Positions 32,913 through 41,403 of a stretch of DNA of 64,000 nt are shown in pieces. The notes under the pieces are model-generated. The model did no database searches and had not been told where the DNA came from. It saw nothing but the letters and a program-made list of their open reading frames with translations. Each line of letters opens with the position of its first letter. Positions within the stretch are counted from its first letter, which is position 1. This DNA comes from Pollutibacter soli (GTDB taxonomy: Bacteria > Bacteroidota > Bacteroidia > Chitinophagales > Chitinophagaceae), in NCBI GenBank assembly GCA_029269725.1, contig JARJHS010000013.1:1-64000 (forward strand), written 5' to 3'. A program made the position numbers and the translations under genes.

Positions 32913-35900
32913 ATGTCGGTAAGGGAAAGAAATAACAGGATTCACAACGGCCGTGAAGCATTCCTGATGCTCACAGGTTCCGCTGTCATACTAATGCTCT
33001 TATTCTACAGACTCTATCTCACGATCATACCATCGCTTGAACGTACGGAGTCTGAAATGCAGAAAAACAATGCAGTTCTGCTGGATGAAAACGTACAGCC
33101 GGAAACCATCTATCTCGCTTTAAAAAAAGGAAACTATTTCCGTGATGAAAATGATATGCGGCTGGTTTCCGATTCACTTGCTGCAAAATTGAAATCAGGA
33201 CTTGAACTGCCAAACCTTGGCGCGCTTAATAAATCACAATTTCAGGTCCGTGTACCAGCAGTGACAGACTCATCAAAAACAGGGTCTTCTCTTCGTGAAA
33301 GATTACTTGCATCCAGGATCAGGCTTGGATTTGATTCCGCCCTTTTTGAATCAGAATTATATAGACCGATAACTCATCCTTCATCAGTAAAAATCGCGGA
33401 TGGTGATAAATCGATCCGTGGAAACATCAGCGCGGGAAATAAAAGTCTGAATGGTGTATTGGTTCAATTGAAAGAACATTTTGGCGATCCGGCGCTGGAT
33501 TCATCACGATTGCGCAACTGGTTTGCAAGAACCGGAGCAAATGGTGAATATGAGTTTACCGGTCTTCATACCGATTCGGGCTATAGCGTACTTCCGCTAA
33601 AACCTGGCTTTGAATTCGGTGCCAGGAAAGGCAGTGCCTGGTTAAAGAAAAATGCCAGTTACGACTTCAATGGAAAACCACATACAATCCCGCTTTTGGG
33701 AACTGCTGCTTATGGGCAAATCAGGGAGGATGGCGTATTCATGGTAAGAACACCGGAAAGTTTCCGCACCATCTATTGGCTGATTGCGGGCTCCCTGATC
33801 TTTTCTTTTTTTATCGCACAGCTTGTTGCTGTTTTTAGAAAACAGCAACCTGACCCGTTTTTATTACCCGTACTCCTTCTGTTATGCGGTATTTCCATTT
33901 TGCTGATGTTCAGTATCCAGGATCCCCTGGCTGATACGCTTTATGCATCACAGGTTCTGCAAGGCGTGATTGTTGGACTGTTTGCTTACAGCATTTTTTC
34001 TGCTGTCAACATCAGCCGTATGCACAGCAAATGGTGGTTTGATTTTCTGTTTAACTTCAAACAAAAGCAGACCTATGCCTTGCGTGGCTGGACCTGGCTC
34101 GCGCTTGCTGTCTTACTTTCTCTGGTGACATTATTTTTTGGAACCGGACCCGAAGGAAGTGGTGTTAAAGTAAATCTCCGTCTTGGACCACTGTTGTTTC
34201 AACCAGGAGAGATCACCAAATATCTGCTGCTGATTTTTCTCGCGGCATTTTTTGCATCAAACTTTGAAAAGCTCCGTAATTTTTCGGATATCCGTTGGCG
34301 TTTTTTAACCAGCTGGACAGTATTGATATCCATCGCTGCGATTCTTTTTATTTACCTGTTGATGGGTGATATGGGTCCGGCGCTCGTCGTGTGCTTTACG
34401 TTCCTGTTTTTCTATTGTATAGCGCGGGGGAATCTTCTGTTCACGTTGCTCACGGGACTCGTATATGGTGTTTTATTATGGTTAATGCCACCACTTGTAG
34501 CAACAGCTGCCTGCTTCGCCTGGGTGATTGTTATATCGTTTCTGCTTGGGCATATGAAATCCATGCGCTGGTACGGTTTCGCTGCGGTAATTGCTGATGC
34601 ACCAGTAATCATCATGCTGGTAATTGCAGCATTCGTTTTTGGCGAACAGGTTCCCGGTATCGGCAGCAGGCTAGCCGATCGTAAGGCGATCTGGCAAAGT
34701 CCCTGGGACAATGATGTGTATGGTGGAGATCACGTAGCTCATAGTTACTGGACGATGGCTTCCGGTGGCCCTTCGGGAACAGGTATCGGTCGTGGCTACC
34801 CGAACACCATGCCGGCAGCGCATACCGATATGATCCTTCCTTCTATTGGCGAAGAACTGGGCTGGACCGGGCTGGTTGCCATATTCCTTTTATTTGGCAT
34901 TCTTATTCATCGCATATTTCTTTTTGCAAGAAAATCGGGACATCCATTTTCATTTTATCTCTCCGCAGGGATCGGTATCGCATTAGGGCTACAGCTTCTT
35001 TTAATCGCAGGTGGTTCTATAGGGCTTCTTCCGCTCACAGGTATCACCGCACCATTCCTTAGCTACGGCAAAATATCGCTGATCATCAATCTTGCTGCGC
35101 TGGGTATAGTTGCAGGAATTTCTGCAAGACCGGGTAAACAAAAACAGCAGGAATTCATCAGCAAACATCATGATCCGGTTTTGATCACAGGAATCAGTTT
35201 CTTCCTGATTGGGATATTGATATTGTCAGTACAGTTATTTAGAATACAGATTTCATCACGGGATGAATTTCTTGCAAAGCCGTCGCGTGTCATCATGAAA
35301 AATGGATTGCCGATTTACAGCTACAATCCGAGGATTAACAAACTGATGAACCTGGTCGCTGCCGGAAATATCTATGACAGGAATGGAGTACTGGTAGCAA
35401 CCAGTGAAAAACAGGATCTGATCAGGTCGCTGGATGCTCTACATAAAGCAGGTATCCCTGAAAAACAATTGGAAGAACTCAGCCATTCCCGAGTAAAAAG
35501 ATATTATCCGTTTGAAGAAGATCTTTTTTATTGGACGGGGGACTATAATAGCAAAATTTTCTGGGGACAGAATAATGGCTATTTCGCCGAAGCCCGACAT
35601 CTCACTGCGTTGCGTGGTTATGGCGTGAGCAGAATTAAAATTGATTCAGTCCATGTAAATTATCAACCCGACAGATTTACAAAACCATTTTTGCAGGGAA
35701 ATCAGTTGCTGAGATATGATTTCGCATCGCTGGTCAATGGATTGAAACATCCTATCGATAGTACAAATCCTGATGTGATTGAAATCAGATCCAAAGACAG
35801 GAATATTCAGCTTGCCGTCGATGCCTCACTCCAAAAAGAAATACAGGACTCTCTACAGCAAAGCAGGTTCAACAACAAAAGGATGTCAGTTGTTGTACTC

Positions 35901-36926
35901 GATGCATCTACTGGTGATCTTCTGAGTTCAGCCATGAATCCCTTACCCAATCTGCAATCACCGGAGCTGATGGATCTTCCTGAACGTGAAAAATTATTAC
36001 TCCCCACTCCGATTTCCGATCGTGATCCGGGAATGACATATGCCACTGCACCAGGATCGACTGTAAAAATTCTTACAGCGCTTGCAGGCCTCAACAAACT
36101 GGGAACAGATGCTGCCGCGGTGAAATACAATGATATCAGTCGCAATGAAATTTTTCGCGACAATCCAACCGAGCAGGAACCATTTGTGCCGAAAGTAAAA
36201 TTTGTGGACATGCACGAAGCCATCGTGCATTCGAGTAATATCTTTTTCATCCGTCTCGCCAACGATTACGATCTCGAGGACCATATGGCGGCGTTGTACA
36301 AAGCCACAGGCATGAATCTGCATCAAACAGGAGGTTACAATTATCGTCCAACGGAAGATCATCAGCAGGAAGAAGCATCCTATGCGATATGGAGAAACGG
36401 TGCATTGAAGAAAGATCGTCGCGCATACCTTAATCCAGAATACAAAGGAAAAACGAAAAGATACCGCAGTGATTTTTCCGGTCTTGCCTGGGGACAAAGT
36501 GTTCTCACCTCAACCCCTGCATCGATGGCGCGTATGGCGGGAGCAATTGCCAACGAAGGAATGCTGATGCCGTCAAGATATACACTTGTCGAAGCGGGTC
36601 AGACCAATGTTCCTGCAAAAGGTGTGATGGTAGCGGCTGATTCATCGTATGCAGGCATCATCAAAAAATTCATGTACGAACAATCGAACGCAGGTAAACA
36701 AAAAATTAAGAGTGTTAAAGTAGCGGGTAAAACAGGCACACCTGAAAGGATCATTCGTGGTGAACGAATGTCGGATGGCTGGTATGTTTTCTTCGCGCCA
36801 ACACCAGAGAAAAAATCAAATACAGTAGTATGTATCCGAATCGAAGAAGGTTTAAGTTCTGCCAATGCTGTGTTGGTTGCAAATACTGTAGCAGACATTC
36901 TTGCGAAAAGAAAATACATGGAATAA
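32913..36926 (+). CDS. SEDS glycosyltransferase (FtsW/RodA) fused to class B penicillin-binding transpeptidase
   Basis: A 1337-residue fusion that should both polymerise and cross-link peptidoglycan. Order: one membrane helix (about 17-40), an external region with a carboxypeptidase-regulatory-like beta domain (about 165-245), then the multi-pass FtsW/RodA block (about 288-740) with QPGEITKY (Glu433) and HTDMILPSIGEELG (Asp639), positions matching residues essential in RodA. A further helix (about 756-778) and a PBP2-type transpeptidase follow, with NIYDRNGVLVA (about 817), the nucleophile Ser1049 in STVK, SSN at 1107-1109 and KTG at 1273-1275. All active-site motifs are intact. In most bacteria these are two proteins (RodA-PBP2, FtsW-FtsI). 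Here a kinase and phosphatase precede it and an FHA protein follows. Confidence 0.94.
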   Translation: MSVRERNNRIHNGREAFLMLTGSAVILMLLFYRLYLTIIPSLERTESEMQKNNAVLLDENVQPETIYLALKKGNYFRDENDMRLVSDSLAAKLKSGLELPNLGALNKSQFQVRVPAVTDSSKTGSSLRERLLASRIRLGFDSALFESELYRPITHPSSVKIADGDKSIRGNISAGNKSLNGVLVQLKEHFGDPALDSSRLRNWFARTGANGEYEFTGLHTDSGYSVLPLKPGFEFGARKGSAWLKKNASYDFNGKPHTIPLLGTAAYGQIREDGVFMVRTPESFRTIYWLIAGSLIFSFFIAQLVAVFRKQQPDPFLLPVLLLLCGISILLMFSIQDPLADTLYASQVLQGVIVGLFAYSIFSAVNISRMHSKWWFDFLFNFKQKQTYALRGWTWLALAVLLSLVTLFFGTGPEGSGVKVNLRLGPLLFQPGEITKYLLLIFLAAFFASNFEKLRNFSDIRWRFLTSWTVLISIAAILFIYLLMGDMGPALVVCFTFLFFYCIARGNLLFTLLTGLVYGVLLWLMPPLVATAACFAWVIVISFLLGHMKSMRWYGFAAVIADAPVIIMLVIAAFVFGEQVPGIGSRLADRKAIWQSPWDNDVYGGDHVAHSYWTMASGGPSGTGIGRGYPNTMPAAHTDMILPSIGEELGWTGLVAIFLLFGILIHRIFLFARKSGHPFSFYLSAGIGIALGLQLLLIAGGSIGLLPLTGITAPFLSYGKISLIINLAALGIVAGISARPGKQKQQEFISKHHDPVLITGISFFLIGILILSVQLFRIQISSRDEFLAKPSRVIMKNGLPIYSYNPRINKLMNLVAAGNIYDRNGVLVATSEKQDLIRSLDALHKAGIPEKQLEELSHSRVKRYYPFEEDLFYWTGDYNSKIFWGQNNGYFAEARHLTALRGYGVSRIKIDSVHVNYQPDRFTKPFLQGNQLLRYDFASLVNGLKHPIDSTNPDVIEIRSKDRNIQLAVDASLQKEIQDSLQQSRFNNKRMSVVVLDASTGDLLSSAMNPLPNLQSPELMDLPEREKLLLPTPISDRDPGMTYATAPGSTVKILTALAGLNKLGTDAAAVKYNDISRNEIFRDNPTEQEPFVPKVKFVDMHEAIVHSSNIFFIRLANDYDLEDHMAALYKATGMNLHQTGGYNYRPTEDHQQEEASYAIWRNGALKKDRRAYLNPEYKGKTKRYRSDFSGLAWGQSVLTSTPASMARMAGAIANEGMLMPSRYTLVEAGQTNVPAKGVMVAADSSYAGIIKKFMYEQSNAGKQKIKSVKVAGKTGTPERIIRGERMSDGWYVFFAPTPEKKSNTVVCIRIEEGLSSANAVLVANTVADILAKRKYME

Positions 36927-36949
36927 CCAATTAAAATAAATCCTGGATC

Positions 36950-38011
36950 ATGAAAAATATATTGGACGGACTAAAAAAAAGTTTTGGCTTCACTTCAGAA
37001 GAAGAACAAGTGAATGTGCCACCAGCGCCGGAAAAAGTGACAGTTGAAAAAAAGAGGGATGATGGAGTACCGGATATCATAAAGTATGGAACGCCTCCGG
37101 GGTCAACTCCCATTGATACTCCTGCTGCAGAAAAAACATCTGCTCCGTCAACAAATCGTGCTTCCGCATCTGTGAAGGAACCTGGTGCTTCATCCATCCC
37201 CGTTTCACACACTGTTTCCGCTTCTCCTTCTGTTTCTACTTTCTCCAGGCCAGCTGCATATGCAAAACGCGAGGAGCTGATCAGGTTTATCCTGAAAGGT
37301 TTGTTGCCTTATGTCGATGAGAAAACAAGGCCCATTGCTGGTCTCAGGGTATACTACAAAATATCAGATGCTTTGGAAATGCAGATCAGGAAAGTGGCGC
37401 TGCATCTTGATGAACCAGTAGTATTTCAACAGGAATATCTTGAAAGAAAATTACAGAATCATTTCATACCACTTGATCATGTTTGGTTGTATGAATATGC
37501 AGCAGTAAAAGACGACTTTCCTGAAAATATCTTTATCGAAAATGATTTTGGACTGGAAGTATTGCATCGTGGACAAGTTGGAACAGGTCCTTATCTAACC
37601 GCAAAGCTTACCATCTTGCGCGGACTGGCAGAGAAAAAAGTGTACCAGCTTAACCCCGCAGAGCAACTGAGATTTAATATTGGAAGATCAAAAAATCCAA
37701 AGTTGCCGTCAGGAAAGATTCAGCATAACGACATTGCATTTCTAGAGAAATCAGAGATAGCCGCCGAGAATGAACAGGGCAGATACAATCAGCACATCAG
37801 TCGCAATCACGCATATATCCGCTTCAATCCGCAATCGAATAAATACATGCTTTATCCTGACAACGGCGGCTTGCCTGAGAATGGCAATAAAGTCAAAATT
37901 CATTCCGGCGACAATATCAAGTGGTTATCAATCGCCAATGTTGGGCATGAGTTGCACAATGGAGATCAGATTGAGCTGGGAGGAGAAGCCTTAATACAGT
38001 TTAACGTTTAA
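36950..38011 (+). CDS. FHA-domain protein 2 of the kinase/SEDS-PBP operon
   Basis: A 353-residue cytoplasmic protein. Residues 1-100 are a low-complexity, Pro/Ser/Thr/Ala-rich stretch with many possible phospho-acceptor threonines. Residues 105-200 form a structured alpha/beta region (REELIRFILKGLLPYVDEKT...), and residues 230-350 a canonical FHA domain (FNIGRSKNPKL, NQHISRNHAYIRF, ending GGEALIQFNV). It starts 23 bases after the SEDS-PBP stop and is the last gene of the unit. It ends TTT AAC GTT TAA, so the stop lies in an AACGTT repeat. It probably reads phosphorylation by the kinase, as FhaA/FhaB do in mycobacteria. Confidence 0.9.
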   Translation: MKNILDGLKKSFGFTSEEEQVNVPPAPEKVTVEKKRDDGVPDIIKYGTPPGSTPIDTPAAEKTSAPSTNRASASVKEPGASSIPVSHTVSASPSVSTFSRPAAYAKREELIRFILKGLLPYVDEKTRPIAGLRVYYKISDALEMQIRKVALHLDEPVVFQQEYLERKLQNHFIPLDHVWLYEYAAVKDDFPENIFIENDFGLEVLHRGQVGTGPYLTAKLTILRGLAEKKVYQLNPAEQLRFNIGRSKNPKLPSGKIQHNDIAFLEKSEIAAENEQGRYNQHISRNHAYIRFNPQSNKYMLYPDNGGLPENGNKVKIHSGDNIKWLSIANVGHELHNGDQIELGGEALIQFNV

Positions 38012-38353
38012 AGTAGAACCTAAAACCAGGGCCAGGACGTAAAACGTTGAACGTTGAACGTGAGATGGTGTGATATGCTGATGAATTGTTAAATCCTACG
38101 AAACGCTTTAACTATTCATTTTGTTGAATGTCCATCACAGATGCAAACGTCAAACATTGAAGGTAAACACAGGCGCAAGTAGTGTAATTAACAATGAACA
38201 ATAAAATCCAATAAAAGCTTTAACTGTTCATTTTGAATTACCATTATCGGAGGCTTACGTTAAACTTTTAACGTTAAACCTTTTGCCTTTTCGCTTTTCC
38301 TTAACCAATTTTTGTATCGTTTATCCGTCTAAGTAAGTATAAAACAAACAACA
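38012..38353. other. Intergenic region after the operon, with a degenerate duplication
   Basis: No gene. AACGTTGAACGTTGAACGT repeats follow the FHA2 stop (38000-38060) and recur at 38258-38283. Between them a block of about 113 bp is present twice in decayed form: AAATCC...CTTTAACTATTCATTTTG at 38091 and AAATCC...CTTTAACTGTTCATTTTG at 38204. A promoter candidate for the DUF4136 gene lies at the right end. Confidence 0.55.
38283..38314 (+). promoter_or_regulatory. Candidate promoter of DUF4136 lipoprotein gene
   Basis: TTG (38283-38285), 21 bases, AATTTTTG (38307-38314): one mismatch at the first position of TAnnTTTG. A start near 38322 leaves a leader of about 30 bases before the ATG at 38354. 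Confidence 0.4.
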
Positions 38354-38926
38354 ATGAAACAGTTAACAGCAATCTTATCCCTGGTTGTGGGTTTGATTTT
38401 TCTGAACAGCTGTTCAAGCGTTGCACATATAGAAAAAGACCCATCAGTAGATATGGGCAGATACAATTCCTTCACCTGGCTTGACACCCAGGAAGAAGGC
38501 GACAAGTATCTGAAGGATCTGACCAAACAGAACCTGCGTGCGGCGGTTGAAGCTGAACTGAACGACATCAACTGGAAAAAGGATAACCGAAAACCGGACG
38601 TCATTATCAAACATGATCTCCTCGTGGAAAAGAAAGTGAAACAAACAAGTGATCCGTTGTATTCACAGCCTTACATCCGTCGATACTATAATCCATACAC
38701 GAGGCGATTCGGGTCTATATATTTTCCGTCTGAGTTCATGGGTTATGATTCACGACAGTATGATGTGAAAGAAGGAACATTGACGATCACGATGATTGAT
38801 GCAAAAACCGATAAGGTAATCTGGCAGGGCTGGGTTACTGATGAACTGAAAAACCAGAATCCTACCAGTAAAGAAATCCAGGCCGGTGTAAAATCACTCT
38901 TTAAAAAATTCGATCCTAAGAGTTAA
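38354..38926 (+). CDS. DUF4136-family lipoprotein
   Basis: A 190-residue lipoprotein with Cys20 (IFLNSC) as the lipidation site. The mature part shows the DUF4136 pattern: MGRYNSFTWLD near residue 35, ALEAELNDINWKK-like helix, DVIIKHDLLVEKK, a Tyr/Arg-rich segment (YIRRYYNPYTRR) and EGTLTITMIDAKTDKVIWQGWVTDEL, ending with a basic helix. It is anchored in the outer or inner membrane facing the periplasm, and the function is not known for the family. It is a single gene with its own promoter candidate and a strong terminator. Confidence 0.85.
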   Translation: MKQLTAILSLVVGLIFLNSCSSVAHIEKDPSVDMGRYNSFTWLDTQEEGDKYLKDLTKQNLRAAVEAELNDINWKKDNRKPDVIIKHDLLVEKKVKQTSDPLYSQPYIRRYYNPYTRRFGSIYFPSEFMGYDSRQYDVKEGTLTITMIDAKTDKVIWQGWVTDELKNQNPTSKEIQAGVKSLFKKFDPKS

Positions 38927-38947
38927 CAGGTGGTGGTATATATCAAG

Positions 38948-38981
38948 GGCAAATGGGTAGCTCCCGTTTGCCTTTTTTTTT
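38948..38981 (+). terminator. Rho-independent terminator of the DUF4136 gene
   Basis: A ten-pair stem GGCAAATGGG / CCCGTTTGCC (one T-G pair) with a five-base loop is followed by nine T. It begins 22 bases after the stop codon. This is the best classical terminator in the window. Confidence 0.88.
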
Positions 38982-39016
38982 AGTTGGGAGGCAGGAGTTG
39001 GGAGCCCGCCTGCCAC

Positions 39017-39991
39017 TCAAGCCACTTCCTTATTATACCTGTTCCTGTAATCAATCGGCGACATCGATGTTACTTTCTTAAATACTTCACGAAAAGCTTT
39101 CGTATCAGTATAACCAACTTCGTACATGACTTCATTCACCGTTTTTCTTCCTGTTTCAAGCTCCTTTTTTGCAGCCTCAATTTTTACTCTTTGCAGATAT
39201 TCGAGAACGGTATTATGTGTTGCTTTTTTGAAACGTCTTTCAAATGTCCTTCTGCCGATTCCGAATTTTGAACACAGTTCATCGACGGTAATTTTCTCCT
39301 GGTAATTAGCTTCTATGAATTCCTGCACTTGTACAATTTCAGGATCGTTATGAATTTTTTGTCCTTTGAAAATTGTAAATGGCGACTGACTGACTCTTCC
39401 GATATCAAGTACAAAAAACTTTGACGCAAGTATCGCCATTTCACGACTGGTGTATTTTTCCACCAGATGCAATAATAAATTCCAGTAACTGTTGGCTCCG
39501 CCGCTGGTGTACAAACCCTTATTTTCCGTAACAATCTTATCATCGATCAGTTGCACCTCAGGAAATAATCTCCTGAACTCATTTGCAAAGAGCCAATGTG
39601 TTGAACATGTTTTTCCATCGAGTAATCCGGATGAAGCAAAAATGAAAGCACCAAGACACAAGCTCGCAACTTCACATCCCTGCTTATAATTCTGGATAAT
39701 CCAGGGAACAAAATCTTTATTCAACCTAATAGCATTTTCCATATTGCCGCTGATGGCTGGAATGATGATCAGATCAGGTTTCCGTGCGTTGGCAATTGTT
39801 GCGTCTGTATGTATGGAGAATATTCCTTCAGCAACTTTCACTTCGGATCTCAATCCCACCATTTGTATATTGAACATGGGTTGCCTTCCGTCGCTTTTTA
39901 AAAATTCATTCACTGCCGAAAAGAGATAACGGGGATCAGCAACCGCTTCCACTACTGCTGTTTCGGGAACGAGAATGGCAATCTGTTTCAT
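39017..39991 (-). CDS. GlxA-type transcription regulator (DJ-1/PfpI plus AraC HTH)
   Basis: A 324-residue regulator. The N-terminal DJ-1/PfpI domain (about 1-190) has the nucleophile-elbow sequence ASLCLGAFIFASSGLLDG with a Cys in the usual place. The C-terminal AraC domain (about 222-320) has two HTH units (ITVDELCSKFGIGRRTFERRFKKAT and KTVNEVMYEVGYTDTKAFREVFKKVTSMSPIDYR). GlxA proteins usually activate amine or small-metabolite catabolism. It is divergent from a row of small genes (VOC, DoxX, NTF2-like, DUF1801), which are its most likely targets by position. That is inference only. Confidence 0.92.
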   Translation of the reverse strand: MKQIAILVPETAVVEAVADPRYLFSAVNEFLKSDGRQPMFNIQMVGLRSEVKVAEGIFSIHTDATIANARKPDLIIIPAISGNMENAIRLNKDFVPWIIQNYKQGCEVASLCLGAFIFASSGLLDGKTCSTHWLFANEFRRLFPEVQLIDDKIVTENKGLYTSGGANSYWNLLLHLVEKYTSREMAILASKFFVLDIGRVSQSPFTIFKGQKIHNDPEIVQVQEFIEANYQEKITVDELCSKFGIGRRTFERRFKKATHNTVLEYLQRVKIEAAKKELETGRKTVNEVMYEVGYTDTKAFREVFKKVTSMSPIDYRNRYNKEVA

Positions 39992-40015
39992 ACTGCGATG
40001 CTATTTTTTGATGAA

Positions 40016-40046
40016 TAAAGGTAAAAAGGTTTACTGTCGTAAACAA
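40016..40046 (-). promoter_or_regulatory. Candidate promoter of the GlxA-type regulator
   Basis: On the minus strand: TTG, 20 bases, TACCTTTA (one mismatch at the last base of TAnnTTTG). Start near 40009 gives a leader of about 18 bases before the start codon at 39991. Confidence 0.42.
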
Positions 40047-40094
40047 CCCTCGCTATTGACGTAATTGCACAACTTAAATTTCATTTTGCGCGGA

Positions 40095-40102
40095 TAGTTT
40101 TG
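40095..40102 (+). promoter_or_regulatory. Candidate -7 element of the PhnB-like gene
   Basis: TAGTTTTG matches TAnnTTTG completely and stands 20 bases before the ATG at 40123. The -33 position has only TTA, 18 bases upstream. It is back to back with the GlxA promoter candidate, so the regulator could control both directions. Confidence 0.42.
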
Positions 40103-40122
40103 TATCAGAAAATGGAACTGTT

Positions 40123-40530
40123 ATGGTACAGGTCAACCCCTACCTCAATTTCAACGGAAAGTGTCGCGAAGCAATGGAGTTTTACAGGGATTGCCTGGGC
40201 GGGGAATTGTACCTCCATAAACTGGGAGAATCGCCGATGGCGGCGCAGATGTCGTCTGCTTCCGCAGATCGCATCCTGCACAGTCATCTCTTTAATGGGG
40301 CTTATACGCTGATGGCTTCTGATATGATGGGAACCAGGCTTGAACCTGGTAATTCTATAACGCTCTGCTTAAACTGCAGTTCCGATGCTGAGCTTTTCGA
40401 GTACTTCGCCAAACTCGGCGCTGGTGGAAAAATTATCCTGGATCTCCACCAGACTTTCTGGGGATCTACGTACGGTGAACTGAAAGACAAATTCGGAATG
40501 CAATGGATGCTTAGTCTTCAAAAAAGATAA
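40123..40530 (+). CDS. VOC-family protein, PhnB-like
   Basis: A 135-residue PhnB-like VOC protein, a relative of the product of 9315-9749. Both begin with NPYLNFNGKCREAMEFYRDCLGG-like sequences and end with HQTFWGSTYGELKDKFGMQWMLS. The family is structurally known, but most members have no proven substrate. It is the first of four plus-strand genes (VOC, DoxX-like, NTF2-like, DUF1801) that look like a small operon divergent from the GlxA-type regulator. Confidence 0.87.
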   Translation: MVQVNPYLNFNGKCREAMEFYRDCLGGELYLHKLGESPMAAQMSSASADRILHSHLFNGAYTLMASDMMGTRLEPGNSITLCLNCSSDAELFEYFAKLGAGGKIILDLHQTFWGSTYGELKDKFGMQWMLSLQKR

Positions 40531-40551
40531 TAACCTTAAAAATTGAACATT

Positions 40552-40971
40552 ATGAAACGAGATCGTATCATCTTCTGGATTACAACATCAATTATTTTCC
40601 TCTGGGAATCTGCTATGCCGGCTTTCACTTCAAATACGCAAATCGCAATTGACGGCATCCGGTCACTGGGATACCCTGATTATTTCCGGGTTTGGCTTAC
40701 CATATTCAAAGTTGCAGGCGGACTCATACTCATTCTACCGGTTTTTAAAGGAAGAATAAAAGAATGGGCATACGCGGGCTTCACTTTTGATTTTCTTTTT
40801 GCATTTATTTCACACGCAGCAGTGAACGGATTTAATCCTTTATCGTTTTTCCCTTTAATCGTACTTGCAATTCTGGGCTTGTCGTACATTTTCTATCACC
40901 GCGCTTATGGAGTGCATGCAAAAACTGTTGTACCTTCTCGTAAAGCGCAAACAAATATCGCGTTAGCATGA
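40552..40971 (+). CDS. DoxX-like membrane protein
   Basis: A 139-residue protein with four hydrophobic segments (about 5-24, 40-60, 68-90, 97-116) and the DoxX-like features GLILILPVFKGRIKEWAYAGFTFDF and ISHAA. The family is linked to thiol/redox stress in some bacteria. The ATG at 40552 is preferred to a TTG nine bases earlier. It starts 21 bases after the VOC gene and overlaps the next gene by 4 bases (ATGA), which indicates translational coupling. Confidence 0.85.
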   Translation: MKRDRIIFWITTSIIFLWESAMPAFTSNTQIAIDGIRSLGYPDYFRVWLTIFKVAGGLILILPVFKGRIKEWAYAGFTFDFLFAFISHAAVNGFNPLSFFPLIVLAILGLSYIFYHRAYGVHAKTVVPSRKAQTNIALA

Positions 40972-41375
40972 GAAATCCGGAGCAGATTATACAATTATTG
41001 GATATAGAAAAAAAATTGTGGACCAACGATCCGGAATTTTATCACATGGCATTGCGTGAAGACGCGATTCTGGTGTTTAGGGAGACTGGTGTAATCGGAC
41101 GTGATTTTGCGGTCGATGCGATTCGTAAAGAAAAAGCCGAAAACCGCGTCTGGGAAGAGGTTGCACTGGATGATGTTCAACATACCTGGATAACGGATGA
41201 TGTTGTCGTTATCACCTATCGTGCTGCGGCAAAATGGAAAAATGAATTGCAATGGCATCATGCGCTGGCAAGTAGTGTTTACAACCGTAACCCGGAAGGA
41301 TGGAAAATGGTCTTCCATCAGCAAACAACTATTGAAAAACCAACCGCTCCGGCTGAAGACGTTGAACTATCCTGA
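40968..41375 (+). CDS. NTF2-like (SnoaL/DUF4440-type) protein
   Basis: A 135-residue protein of the NTF2-like cone fold: an N-terminal helix IIQLLDIEKKLWTNDPEFYHMAL, then FRETGVIGRDFAVDAIRKEK, and C-terminal strands DVVVITYRAAAKW and WKMVFHQQTTIE. It is a cytoplasmic small-molecule-binding or isomerase-like protein of unknown specificity. It overlaps the stop of the DoxX-like gene by 4 bases, so the two are co-translated. The C-terminal FHQQT pattern is typical of the DUF4440 subgroup. Confidence 0.82.
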   Translation: MRNPEQIIQLLDIEKKLWTNDPEFYHMALREDAILVFRETGVIGRDFAVDAIRKEKAENRVWEEVALDDVQHTWITDDVVVITYRAAAKWKNELQWHHALASSVYNRNPEGWKMVFHQQTTIEKPTAPAEDVELS

Positions 41376-41403
41376 ATTCATCTTATAAATATTTTAGTTA
41401 ACT

